From LMUY01 sp965199095 (GTDB lineage: Bacteria > Pseudomonadota > Alphaproteobacteria > Acetobacterales > Acetobacteraceae), in assembly GCA_965199095.1 (NCBI GenBank), contig CBDAQM010000007.1:558001-622000 (forward strand): a stretch of DNA of 64,000 nucleotides. Direction: 5' to 3'. Shown one piece after another: positions 45,234 to 54,029 of this stretch. Made by a program: the position numbers and the translations under genes. The notes below the pieces were generated by a model. That model worked only from the letters and a program-made list of their open reading frames with translations. It was not told the DNA's origin and made no database searches. Position 1 is the first letter of the stretch, and the number at the start of each line of letters is the position of its first letter.

Positions 45234-47335
45234 GGGACGGCCTCCGCGGCGGCGAGCCAGTGCGGGACGGCTTCCAGCACCGGCAACGGGATGTGGCACA
45301 GGATCGAGTGGCCGGGACCGACCGCCCGTGCCGGTGGCGCCGCCGTGTCGCACACGGGCCCGAGGTGGCGCGGGCAGCGACCGGCGAACTTGCACCCGCC
45401 GGACGGCGCCGGGCGCTTGATCCGCGCGGGCACGGCCCGGTGCTGCCCGATCAGCGGCACGGATGACAGCAACAGCTCCGTGTAGGGATGGTAGGGCGGG
45501 CGCAGCACCGCCGCGGCCGGACCTTCCTCGACCAGGGTGCCGTGGTACATCACCGCGATCCGGTCGGCGATGTGGGCGATGACGCCGATATCGTGGCTGA
45601 TAAACAGATAGGCCACGCCTAAGGCGTCGCGCAGGTCGCGCAGCAGGTTCAGCACCGCCGCCTGCACCGACACGTCCAGCGCGGACACCGCCTCGTCGCA
45701 CACCAGGAAGTCGGGGCTGGAGGCGAGCGCGCGGGCGATCCCCACCCGCTGCTTTTCGCCGCCCGAGAGTTGGTGCGGGTAGCGGGCGGCGTAGCGGCGC
45801 GGCAGGTGCACGAGGTCGAGCAGCCGGTCGACCTCGGCCGGCACGCCGGACGCCGTTGCGAACCAGCGCACGGCGCGGCCGAGGATGACGCCCACCGTCT
45901 GCCGCGGGTTCAGCGAGCTGTCCGGGTTCTGGAACACGATCTGCGCCCGGCGGCGGAACGCGGCGTCGGGCCGCGCGCCCACCGCACGGCCGCCGAACCG
46001 GAGCTCCCCGCCGCGCGACGGCAGCAGCCGCAGCAGCAGGCGGCCGAGGGTGGATTTGCCGCAGCCGGATTCGCCCACCAGCCCCACGATCTCGCCGGCG
46101 CCGATCCGCAGCGACACGCCGTCGACGGCCAAGACGCTACGGCGACGGCCGAGCAGCCGGGCGACGACGCCGCCGGAGTCGAAGCGTGCGGTGAGGCCCG
46201 TTGCCTCCAGTAAGGGGATGGACCCTTCTCCCTCTCCCTCTGGGTGAGGGTGGCGCCGCACGTTAGAAGGATGATCCTCAGCCGTGGGACTACCCTCACC
46301 CTGCCCTCTCCCAGAGGGAGAGGGTTTGTGGAGCCCGTCGTCCAACGGCCAGTCCACCCCCGCCAGGGCATCTGCGCGATGGCAGGCGGCGGCGTTGGTG
46401 CGGCCAGCCAGGTGCTGCGGCCGCTCGCAACCGGGAGCCGCGAACGCGCAGCGCGGCCGGAAATTGCACCCGAGGTCCGGCGCCAGCATGTCCGGCAACC
46501 CGCCGGGGATGGGCGCCAGCCGCCCGGCATGCGGGCGGTCCGGCCGCGGCAGCGCCGCCAGCAGCCCCTTCGTGTAGGGATGGCGCGGCCGGTGCAGCAC
46601 GTCCGCCACCGGCCCGGTTTCCGCCACCCGGCCGGCATACAGCACCGCCACCGTGTCGCACAGCCGGTCGACGATGCCCAGATTATGGCTGACGAGCAGC
46701 ATCGACAGTCCGCGCTGCGCCCGCAACTGGCCGAGCAGCGCCAGGATCTGCGCCTCCACCGTCACGTCCAGCGCGGTCGTCGGCTCGTCCAGCAGCAGCA
46801 GGTCCGGCTCCGTGGCCAGGGCCGCGGCGATGCCGACGCGCTGTTTCATGCCGCCGGAGAGTTGGTGGGGATAGGCGCGCATGATCTCGGCCGGGCGCGG
46901 GATGCCGGTTTCGGCCAACAGCGCCGTGCCCCGCGTCCAGGCCGCGGCGGCGCTGCTGCCGAGGTGCAGGCGCATCGGCTCGGTCAACTGCGCGCCCACC
47001 GTGCGCGCCGGGTTCAGCGCCGCGGCGGTGTCCTGGAACACCATGCCGATCCGCCGGCCACGCAGCTTGGACGCCTCGCGCAGCAGGTCGCACCCATCGT
47101 AGCCGAGCCGCCGCGCCTGCACCGCGCCGGGATCCAGCAGGCCGAGCAGCGCCAGCAGCACCGTCGACTTGCCCGAGCCGGACTCGCCGACCAGGCCCAG
47201 CACCTCGCCCGGCGCCACGGCGAGCGACACGTCCTGCAACGCGTGCAGCGGCCCAGCGCCCGACGCGTACCGCACCGACAAACGGTCGACCAGCAAGCCG
47301 CTGCCGATCGCGGCCGAGGGCAGCGCGTCAGGCAT
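45230..47335 (-). CDS. Fused ABC transporter ATPase, DppD-DppF type
   Basis: 701 residues with two complete ATPase units. Unit 1 (about 14-330): Walker A GESGSGKS, signature LSGGMKQR, DEPTTALD, and the oligopeptide C-terminal Cys segment. Unit 2 (about 375-680): Walker A GESGCGKS, LSGGEKQR, CDEAVSALD, and its own Cys segment. They energise the DppB/DppC-like permeases. Residues about 337-371 are encoded by an in-frame copy of the family A repeat, which forms the linker. Separate genes are usual in this family. Confidence 0.9.
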   Translation of the reverse strand: MPDALPSAAIGSGLLVDRLSVRYASGAGPLHALQDVSLAVAPGEVLGLVGESGSGKSTVLLALLGLLDPGAVQARRLGYDGCDLLREASKLRGRRIGMVFQDTAAALNPARTVGAQLTEPMRLHLGSSAAAAWTRGTALLAETGIPRPAEIMRAYPHQLSGGMKQRVGIAAALATEPDLLLLDEPTTALDVTVEAQILALLGQLRAQRGLSMLLVSHNLGIVDRLCDTVAVLYAGRVAETGPVADVLHRPRHPYTKGLLAALPRPDRPHAGRLAPIPGGLPDMLAPDLGCNFRPRCAFAAPGCERPQHLAGRTNAAACHRADALAGVDWPLDDGLHKPSPSGRGQGEGSPTAEDHPSNVRRHPHPEGEGEGSIPLLEATGLTARFDSGGVVARLLGRRRSVLAVDGVSLRIGAGEIVGLVGESGCGKSTLGRLLLRLLPSRGGELRFGGRAVGARPDAAFRRRAQIVFQNPDSSLNPRQTVGVILGRAVRWFATASGVPAEVDRLLDLVHLPRRYAARYPHQLSGGEKQRVGIARALASSPDFLVCDEAVSALDVSVQAAVLNLLRDLRDALGVAYLFISHDIGVIAHIADRIAVMYHGTLVEEGPAAAVLRPPYHPYTELLLSSVPLIGQHRAVPARIKRPAPSGGCKFAGRCPRHLGPVCDTAAPPARAVGPGHSILCHIPLPVLEAVPHWLAAAEAVP
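46223..46326. repeat. Family A hairpin repeat inside the ABC ATPase gene
   Basis: CTCCCTCTCCCTCTGGG-TGAGGG at one end and CCTCACCCTGCCCTCTCCC-AGA-GGGAGAGGG at the other, the same two-hairpin layout as the intergenic copies. It is read through in frame without a stop on the coding strand and yields a Gly/Ser/Pro/Glu/His-rich linker. Confidence 0.8.
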
Positions 47336-48170
47336 GCCGGCCAGCCCTCCGCGGATCGAGCCGCTCGCGCAGCCCCTCGCCCACCAGGTTCACGCTGACC
47401 AGCAGCAGGCACAGGCAGAGCCCGGGCGCCAGGCAAATCCACGGCGCCTGGGTCAGGAAGTCGCGTCCGCCGGCGATCATCAGCCCCCATTCACTGGCAG
47501 GCGGCTGCGGCCCGAGGCCCAGGAAGGACAGGGCCGAGCCGAGCAGGATGGCGAAGGTCACGCGCAGGCCGCATTCGACGATGATCGGCGGCCAGGCGTT
47601 CGGCAGCACCTCGTGCCACAGGATCGGCAACGCGCCCTCCCCGCGCGCCCTCGCCGCCTGCACGAACTCCTCCTCCAGCAGGCCGAGCGCCACCGCGCGG
47701 GTCAGCCGCACCAGGATCGGCACGTAGACCAGCCCCACCACGGCGATCGTCTTCCACAGGCTGGGCGGCGTCACCGCCAGCACCAGCAGACCGAGCAGCA
47801 CGGGTGGCAGTGAGACCAGCAGGTCGACGCCGCGCATGATCGCCTCGTCCGTCCAGCCGCGATGGAAGGCGGCGATCAGCCCCAGTGGCACGCCGACGCC
47901 CAGGCTGATGGCCATGGCGCCGGCCCCGGTCGCCAGCGACAGATAGCCGCCGGCCAGCACGCGCGACAGCACGTCGCGCCCGAACTCGTCGGTGCCGAAC
48001 GGGTGCAGCGGCCCTGGCGCCTGCAGCCGGGCGCGCACGGCGAAGGCGGTGGGGTCGAACGGCGTCCACACCGTGCCGAGCAGGCAGGCGGCGACCACCA
48101 GGGCCAGCAGCACGCCGCCGACCAGCAGCACGGAGGGCGGGCGCGCCCTGGGCAGGACCAGCGCGGTCAC
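47328..48170 (-). CDS. ABC transporter permease, DppC type
   Basis: 280 residues, N-terminal helix plus five further helices. The HPFGTDEFGRDVLSRVLAGGYLSL block and the EAA-type loop VQAARARGEGALPILWHEVLPN are diagnostic. GTG at 48170 overlaps the DppB-type stop; its own stop overlaps the ATPase ATG. Confidence 0.88.
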   Translation of the reverse strand: MTALVLPRARPPSVLLVGGVLLALVVAACLLGTVWTPFDPTAFAVRARLQAPGPLHPFGTDEFGRDVLSRVLAGGYLSLATGAGAMAISLGVGVPLGLIAAFHRGWTDEAIMRGVDLLVSLPPVLLGLLVLAVTPPSLWKTIAVVGLVYVPILVRLTRAVALGLLEEEFVQAARARGEGALPILWHEVLPNAWPPIIVECGLRVTFAILLGSALSFLGLGPQPPASEWGLMIAGGRDFLTQAPWICLAPGLCLCLLLVSVNLVGEGLRERLDPRRAGRHA

Positions 48171-49123
48171 GCCGCCGCCGACAGGCGGATACGGGGATTC
48201 AGCACCGCGTAGAGCACATCCGCGATGAAGTTGGCGCCCACGTAGATGGCGGTGACCACCATCATGCCCGCTTGCAGCAGCGGCAGGTCGTGATGGTCGA
48301 TGGCGAACACCAGCATGCGGCCGAGGCCGGGATAGGCGAACACCGTCTCCACCACCACGATCCCGCCGATCAGCAGCCCGGCATCGATCGCCAGCACCGT
48401 CACCGCCGGCGCCAGCGCGTTCGGCACCGCATGGCGCCACAACACCCGGCGTTCCCCCAGCCCCCGCGCCCGCGCCGCCAGCACGTAGCGGGAGCCCAGC
48501 ACGTCGAGCAGGGAGGCGCGGGTGAGCCGCGAGATATGGGCCAGCAGCCCCAGCGACAGCACCGCCACCGGCAGGACCAGGTGCGACGCCCAGCCCAGCA
48601 CCCCCGAGTCCGAGATCGGCGCATACCCGGTCGCCGGCAGCCAGTTGAGCGCGGAGGCGAACAGCAGCACCGCCACGATCGACCAAAAGAAGTCCGGCAC
48701 CGCGATCAGCACGAGCTGCGCCAGGCCCAGCAGATGGTCGGACACCCGCCCCTTATGGGTTGCGGCATGCAGGCCAAGCGCGATCCCGCCCGCCGCGACC
48801 AGCGCGAAGGCCGGGCCGGCCAGCAAGGCGGAGCGCCCCAGCGCCTCGCCGATCAGCGATGCCGCCGGGCGGGACATCACCACGGACTCGCCGAAATCGC
48901 CGTGCAGCATGCCGGACAGCCAGCGCCAGTATTGCAGCAGCAGCGGATCGTTGAGGCCGAGCTTGGCCTCCAGCGCAGCGACCGCGGCGGGCGTGGCGTA
49001 CTCCCCCAGGATGGCGTAGGCGACGTTGCCCGGCAGGATGTGCACGATGCCGAAGATCAGCACCGACATGCCGAACATGATGCCGACCATGCCCAGCAGC
49101 CGTTGAAGGACGAAGCCGGCCAA
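48167..49123 (-). CDS. ABC transporter permease, DppB type
   Basis: 318 residues with six helices. LGMVGIMFGMSVLIFGIVHILPG at the start and the EAA loop VLAARARGLGERRVLWRHAVPNALAP are typical. The start is taken as TTG at 49123, a few bases after the binding-protein stop; no ATG is suitably placed, so it is uncertain. Confidence 0.85.
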   Translation of the reverse strand: MAGFVLQRLLGMVGIMFGMSVLIFGIVHILPGNVAYAILGEYATPAAVAALEAKLGLNDPLLLQYWRWLSGMLHGDFGESVVMSRPAASLIGEALGRSALLAGPAFALVAAGGIALGLHAATHKGRVSDHLLGLAQLVLIAVPDFFWSIVAVLLFASALNWLPATGYAPISDSGVLGWASHLVLPVAVLSLGLLAHISRLTRASLLDVLGSRYVLAARARGLGERRVLWRHAVPNALAPAVTVLAIDAGLLIGGIVVVETVFAYPGLGRMLVFAIDHHDLPLLQAGMMVVTAIYVGANFIADVLYAVLNPRIRLSAAA

Positions 49124-49128
49124 GGCGG

Positions 49129-50619
49129 CTAGGTGATGGTCGCGTGACGCAGGTCGAACCAACGCATCGGATGCGTCTGCACGTTGACGCCCTTGCGGTA
49201 GGCGCAGGCGAAGTTCACGGCGTAGGCGAAGAACGAGGCCGGATCGGCGACGAGGGCCGACTGGAAGTCGATATACTGCGTCTTCTGCACCGCCAGGTCC
49301 GCCGTCAGCCGCGCCGCGTCCAGTGGCTTGTCCACGGCGGGATTGCTGTAGTGCCACAGCCGCTCGTTCCAGCTCCCCTTGCTGCGCAGGAAGGCGTAGA
49401 CGCTGGTGTCGATGGTGGGGCGGCCGAAGAAGCCATCGATGTACAGCGGCGCCTTGCCCGACACCTCGGCGCTGAAACTGGAATACGGCACGCGTTGCAC
49501 CTGCAGGTCGAAGCCGCCGGGCTTGGCAAGCTGCTGCAGCGTCACCGCCAGGCGCTCGCGCACCGGGCGGCCCACCGGGGCGATGATCGGGACCGTGACG
49601 CCCTGCGGGTAGCCGGCCTCGGCCAGCAGCTTCTTCGCGGCCGCCGGGTCAACCTTCGGGATGGCGATGTCCTTGGCGTAGAACGGATGGCTGGGCGGGA
49701 TCGGGCTGATCGTCGCCACCCCCTGGCCGAACAGCGTCAGCTCCACCACGTCGGCCTTGTCGACCGCCAGGTGGAAGGCCTGGCGCACCCGCTTGTCGTG
49801 GAAGGGCGGGATCAGGTTGTTCATGATCGCGCCGTCCCAGGACGCGGTGGGCACGCTGTCGACGCGCAGCGCCGTGTTGTCGGACAGCGCCTTCACCTGG
49901 TCCAGCGGCAGGTCCCACACCACGTCGATGTCGCCGGCCTGCAAGGCAGCCTGCTTCACGCTCATCTCCGGGATGACGCGCAACTCGACCCCGTCGAGTT
50001 TCGGCAGGCCGGCTTCGAAATAATCCGGGTTCTTCGTCATGACCAGCCGGTCGCCGGGCGTGTAGCTGACGAACTTGAACGGGCCGGTGCCAACCGGCGT
50101 CTTGGCGGCGTCGATGCCGCGGGGCGTGATCTTGACCTGCCGGTCGCCAAGGATGTCGGCGAACCCGCCATAGGGGATGGACAGCGTGAACACGACCGTG
50201 GCGGGATCGGGTGCGGACACCGTCTCGATCATGTCGTATTGGCTGCGCGCTGGCGCGTTGGTGGCCGGGTCCATCATGCGGCGGAAGAACGCCACCACGT
50301 CGTCGGCGGTCAGCACGGCGCCGTTGTGGAACTTGACGCCGGGGCGCAGGTGGAAGGTCCAGGTCTTGATGTCGTCACTGGTTTGCCAGCTCTGCGCGAG
50401 GTCGCCTTCGAGCTTGAGGTCTTCCCGGATGCGGGTCAGGCCGTTGAACACCAGGCAGTCGTAGATATACTCGTCGCCGATCGTCGTGAGCAGCGGGTCG
50501 AGCGTGTTCAGCGAGGTGCCGATGCCGATGCGCAGCACGTTGCCCGGCGCTGCGCGGGCACCCTGTAGCGCGGGTATGGCAAGGGCGGCGCCCAGGAGCG
50601 TGCGGCGGCGGATCGTCAT
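49129..50619 (-). CDS. ABC transporter substrate-binding protein, peptide/opine/nickel type
   Basis: 496 residues. A Tat-like signal (TIRRRTLLGAALAIPALQGARA) leads into an SBP_bac_5 domain: LNTLDPLLTTIGDEYIYDCLVFNGLTRI, TWTFHLRPGVKFHNGAVLTADDV, TPVGTGPFKFVSYTPGDRL. It captures the substrate in the periplasm. ATG at 50619 (AAAGG 8 nt upstream) is preferred over ATG at 50634, which overlaps the upstream stop. Confidence 0.9.
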   Translation of the reverse strand: MTIRRRTLLGAALAIPALQGARAAPGNVLRIGIGTSLNTLDPLLTTIGDEYIYDCLVFNGLTRIREDLKLEGDLAQSWQTSDDIKTWTFHLRPGVKFHNGAVLTADDVVAFFRRMMDPATNAPARSQYDMIETVSAPDPATVVFTLSIPYGGFADILGDRQVKITPRGIDAAKTPVGTGPFKFVSYTPGDRLVMTKNPDYFEAGLPKLDGVELRVIPEMSVKQAALQAGDIDVVWDLPLDQVKALSDNTALRVDSVPTASWDGAIMNNLIPPFHDKRVRQAFHLAVDKADVVELTLFGQGVATISPIPPSHPFYAKDIAIPKVDPAAAKKLLAEAGYPQGVTVPIIAPVGRPVRERLAVTLQQLAKPGGFDLQVQRVPYSSFSAEVSGKAPLYIDGFFGRPTIDTSVYAFLRSKGSWNERLWHYSNPAVDKPLDAARLTADLAVQKTQYIDFQSALVADPASFFAYAVNFACAYRKGVNVQTHPMRWFDLRHATIT

Positions 50620-50630
50620 GATGGAGCCTT

Positions 50631-51944
50631 TCATCCGGGATTGGCGAGGTTCTCGCGCAGCGTGCGGCCGGCATACTCGCGCCGCAGCAGGCCGCGGCGC
50701 TGCAACTCGGGTGTCACGGTGCGGGCGAAATCCTCGTAGGTGGTCGGGAAGGTGGTGGGCGGCAGCACGAAGCCGTCGCAGGCGCCGGCCGTGAACCAAT
50801 CCTCCATATAGTCCGCAATCTGCGAGGCCGTGCCGGCCAGCAGCCCGCGCGGCTTGCGCACGGCGGCGGCGAAGCTGATGCCCTGCGCGCGGGCCACCTG
50901 GCTCATCCGGTCGCGCGACCCGGCGATGCCCTGGTTGCCGGCCTCCGCCTCCGCCTGCTCGGCGCTTTCCACCCGGCTGAGGTCGACGCCCAGCAGGGTG
51001 GAGGACGAGGCCAGCACCAGTTCCGGGTCGATCAGGCTGTCGAAGAAGGCGGCCTTCTCGCGCGCGATCGACTCCGTCTCACCGATCACCACCGACAGGG
51101 TGGGCAGGATGCGCATCTCGGCCGGGTTGCGCCCGGCGGCGCGCAGCCGGGCATGCATGTCGGTGCGGAACGCGACCGCGTCCACCTTGGTCGCGTGGGT
51201 GCAGAAGATCACGTCGGCCCAGCGCACCGCGCACTCCCGCCCGCGCGGGGACGAGCCTGCCTGCAGAATGAGCGGGCGTCCCTGCGGGCTGCGCGGGATC
51301 GACATCGGCCCGCGCACGGACACGTAGGGGCCGGCATGGTCGGCGTAGTGGATCTTGGACGCGTCGGCGAACACGCCGGACGCCTTGTCCATCACCAGCG
51401 CGTCCGCCTCCCAGCAATCCCACAGCGCGAAGCACGCCTCCAGCACGTCGTCGGCGCGGTCGTAGCGCTGCTCCTTGGGCGGCACGCCCGCCATGCCGAC
51501 GTTGCGCGCCTCGAAATCGGTGGCCGAGGTGACGACGTTCCAGGCCGCGCGGCCCTTGCTCAGCAGGTCGAGCGAGCCGAGCGAGCGGGCGATGTGGTAG
51601 GGCTGGTTGAAGGTGGTGGAGATGGTGGCGCCGAGCCCCAGATGCTTCGTCGCCCGCGCCATCAGCGGCAGGACGGTCATGGGGTCGATCAGGCTCATCT
51701 GCCCGCCGCGGCCGACGTAATCGGCGAAGCTGCCCTTGTACAGGTCCGGCAGGCCGAGCCCGTCGGCGAAGAACAGCGCGTCGAACCGCGCCTCTTCCAG
51801 CAGCCGTGCGACGTCCTCGTACCGCTCGGCATCCCAGATGTCGTGCAGCGACGCGGTCGGGTGCCGCCACGCGCTGGCGTAGCTGGCGGTGGGCCCGGTC
51901 TTCAGATAGGCGACGAGATGCAGTTTGCGGGTGGCATCGGCCAT
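50631..51944 (-). CDS. LLM flavin-dependent monooxygenase 3 (NtaA/SnaA/DszA type)
   Basis: 437 residues, more distant from the other two LLM proteins: LHLVAYLKTGPTASYASAWRHP start, FFADGLGLPDLYKG, SLDLLSKGRAAWNVVTSATD, and LILQAGSSPRGRECA. First gene of the operon. Three different LLM enzymes with one importer suggests several oxidation steps or related substrates. Confidence 0.87.
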   Translation of the reverse strand: MADATRKLHLVAYLKTGPTASYASAWRHPTASLHDIWDAERYEDVARLLEEARFDALFFADGLGLPDLYKGSFADYVGRGGQMSLIDPMTVLPLMARATKHLGLGATISTTFNQPYHIARSLGSLDLLSKGRAAWNVVTSATDFEARNVGMAGVPPKEQRYDRADDVLEACFALWDCWEADALVMDKASGVFADASKIHYADHAGPYVSVRGPMSIPRSPQGRPLILQAGSSPRGRECAVRWADVIFCTHATKVDAVAFRTDMHARLRAAGRNPAEMRILPTLSVVIGETESIAREKAAFFDSLIDPELVLASSSTLLGVDLSRVESAEQAEAEAGNQGIAGSRDRMSQVARAQGISFAAAVRKPRGLLAGTASQIADYMEDWFTAGACDGFVLPPTTFPTTYEDFARTVTPELQRRGLLRREYAGRTLRENLANPG

Positions 51945-52112
51945 ACCGCGGCGATGCAACAAGCATGCCCGTGGTGCGGCCGGCGAAACCAACTGATCGC
52001 TCAGGGCGGGCGATGGATGAGGTGGGTGCTGGATCGGAAATTGTCCAGCACGCTTAACGTGTCTTAAATCTGCGCTTGTGTATCAATAATGATACCAGCG
52101 GGAGCGTCTGTC

Positions 52113-52304
52113 ATGTCCACAACCATCGATGCCGCGTTCGACCACGTCTTCGCTGACCAGCCGGCACAGTCGGAACGCTGGGATGAGTTGCCGACCGATG
52201 GCTCGCATGCCTGGCTCGGCCTGATGCTGGTGCTGGGCAGCTCCATTGTCGCGGTTCGTGGCCTGTGCTGGATGATCGCCCACATGATCCGGCTGTTTCA
52301 TTGA
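52113..52304 (+). CDS. Small membrane protein, 63 residues
   Basis: STTIDAAFDHVFADQP start and one transmembrane helix (LGLMLVLGSSIVAVRGLCWMIA). GGGAG lies about 10 nt before ATG at 52113. It stands alone between the LLM operon and repeats. No family recognised. Confidence 0.5.
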   Translation: MSTTIDAAFDHVFADQPAQSERWDELPTDGSHAWLGLMLVLGSSIVAVRGLCWMIAHMIRLFH

Positions 52305-52351
52305 GCCAGCCTCGGCATGTCGATAAAGCTGCCGCCTGACGCAGGCCCGTC

Positions 52352-52432
52352 GTAGGGTGGGCTTCAGCCCACCTCTTCAAGGCGCCGTAGGAGACCATGG
52401 TGGGCTAAAGCCCGGGCTAAAGCCCACCCTAC
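52352..52432. repeat. Family B hairpin repeat
   Basis: GTAGGGTGGGCTT at 52352-52364 is perfectly complementary to 52420-52432. Inside are two further GGGCTxxAGCCC-type hairpins. Same family as 57040-57110. The remaining parts of 52305-52601 hold no recognisable gene. Confidence 0.75.
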
Positions 52433-52601
52433 TGCCTGGTCGTAGATGACGGCCAGGAACACGGGTGGCCGTGGTGAGGCTGGCTTCGGGCCGCCCACGG
52501 CGGGCGTAGTGGCTACGGAGGTGGCCACGTCGCGGGCGGCCGCCGGGCTGAACCCAAGCACGTTCTAGGCGGCGTCGGTCACCTTGCCGGCGCTTGACCA
52601 C

Positions 52602-53924
52602 TCAGGCCATGCACGACTCGAACACCCGCGCATAGTTGCCACCCAGCAGCTTGCGCGTGTCGCCCGGGCTGAACCCCGCGTCCAGCAGCGCGGTGGTGAG
52701 GCCCGGCAGGTCGGCGTAGCTGGCGAAGGTCGCCGGGCCGACCAGGCCCATCGTGTCCGTGCCCAGCCCGACATGGTCGATCCCCGCCACCGCGGCCATG
52801 TGCGCCATTCCCCGCGCCAGCGCCGCCATATCGAGGAACAGATGCGCCACCGGCCAAATGCCGATCACGCCCCCGGTGCCGGCCACCAACTGCGCATGCT
52901 CCGGCGTGATCAGCCGGGTGAACGGGCGCGGCCTTCGGGTCAGCGAGGTGTGGGACAGCACCAGCGGCTTGCGGGTGACCGCGGCGGCGGCGCGAACCAA
53001 ATCGAGCGTGCCATGCGCCACGTCCACCACGATGCCGCGCGCGTTGCAGCGCTCGATCACCGCCACGCCCGCGTCGGTCAGCCCGCCATGCACCGGCGCC
53101 TCGGTCTGGATGTCCCCCAGCTCGTTCACCCGGTAATGCGTGAGTTGCAGGTGACGGAGCTGCCAGCGGTCATAGGCCTCGTCCACCCGCTCCGGCTGGC
53201 CTTCCAGGAAGTCGCCGCCCTCCGCCGACACCACCACGCATGGTGCGTCCGACCGGGCGGCGTGCAGCCCGGCGGCGTCGGTGACGACCGTCAGCGACTG
53301 CTCCCGCACCAGCTTGTGCAGCCGGGCGAAGGCGCGCTGGCCGTAGGCATACAGCTCCCCGGGCGCCGGGTCGCGATACGGGTGGATGAGGTGGTCCGCC
53401 ATCACCCGGTGCGTCGGCGCGTCCGACACGATGGCCAGGCAGGTGACGGCCAGCCCGCCCTGCCGCATCGGCTCGGCCACCGGGGTGAACGGCGCGTCCG
53501 ACTTCACGAACAGCAGCTTGCCGGCGTGGGAGTGCAGGTCCACCGTGGCGGCGTCCGCCGTCACCGCGCGGGGGTCGGCGGGGTCCGCCGCGGCGGCCAG
53601 GCACAGCAGCGGCGCCGCGGCCAGCAGCCTGCGACGGCCGAACCCGGCCGCCACCGGGCGCGCCTGGCGCAGGCTCCATCCCCCGGCGGGGCCGTGCAGG
53701 ACGCCCTCCAGCGCGATGTCCCCGGCGGGGAGCGGGGTGGCCGCCGTCACATGCACCTGGGCAGCGGGGCTGCTGGGAACGCACCCGGCGCAGCACGGCG
53801 CCTCCGCCACCAGCAGGCGGCGCCCGGCAAGGTCCGGCCGCGACAGCCAGCCTTGCAGGCGCACCACCCGCCCCGCGAACCCGGCGGCCCGCCCGGTGAC
53901 GAAATCCGGCCAATCGATGTTCAT
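52602..53924 (-). CDS. M19 (membrane dipeptidase) family protein with extra N-terminal domain
   Basis: 440 residues. Residues 1 to about 95 form a small domain (GRVVRLQGWLSRPDLAGRR, CCAGCVPSSP) not usual in M19 enzymes. An RRRLLAAAPLLCLAAAA segment (about 98-115) resembles a Tat/signal helix inside the chain. The M19 domain follows: DLHSHAGK, VVSAEGGDFLEG, DVAHGT, VLSHTS, HVGLGTD. The first metal motif is HxH where family members usually have HxD. Probably a metal-dependent dipeptidase; substrate unknown. Confidence 0.8.
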   Translation of the reverse strand: MNIDWPDFVTGRAAGFAGRVVRLQGWLSRPDLAGRRLLVAEAPCCAGCVPSSPAAQVHVTAATPLPAGDIALEGVLHGPAGGWSLRQARPVAAGFGRRRLLAAAPLLCLAAAADPADPRAVTADAATVDLHSHAGKLLFVKSDAPFTPVAEPMRQGGLAVTCLAIVSDAPTHRVMADHLIHPYRDPAPGELYAYGQRAFARLHKLVREQSLTVVTDAAGLHAARSDAPCVVVSAEGGDFLEGQPERVDEAYDRWQLRHLQLTHYRVNELGDIQTEAPVHGGLTDAGVAVIERCNARGIVVDVAHGTLDLVRAAAAVTRKPLVLSHTSLTRRPRPFTRLITPEHAQLVAGTGGVIGIWPVAHLFLDMAALARGMAHMAAVAGIDHVGLGTDTMGLVGPATFASYADLPGLTTALLDAGFSPGDTRKLLGGNYARVFESCMA

Positions 53925-54029
53925 ACCATCCCCGCACGCACGCCGCCCCGGCCATAGCATGAGTGCGCCCTTGCGCTGAAACTCCGTCGGTTCATGGTAC
54001 GGGCAACAGCGCGAAAGGGAGCCGCCCGC

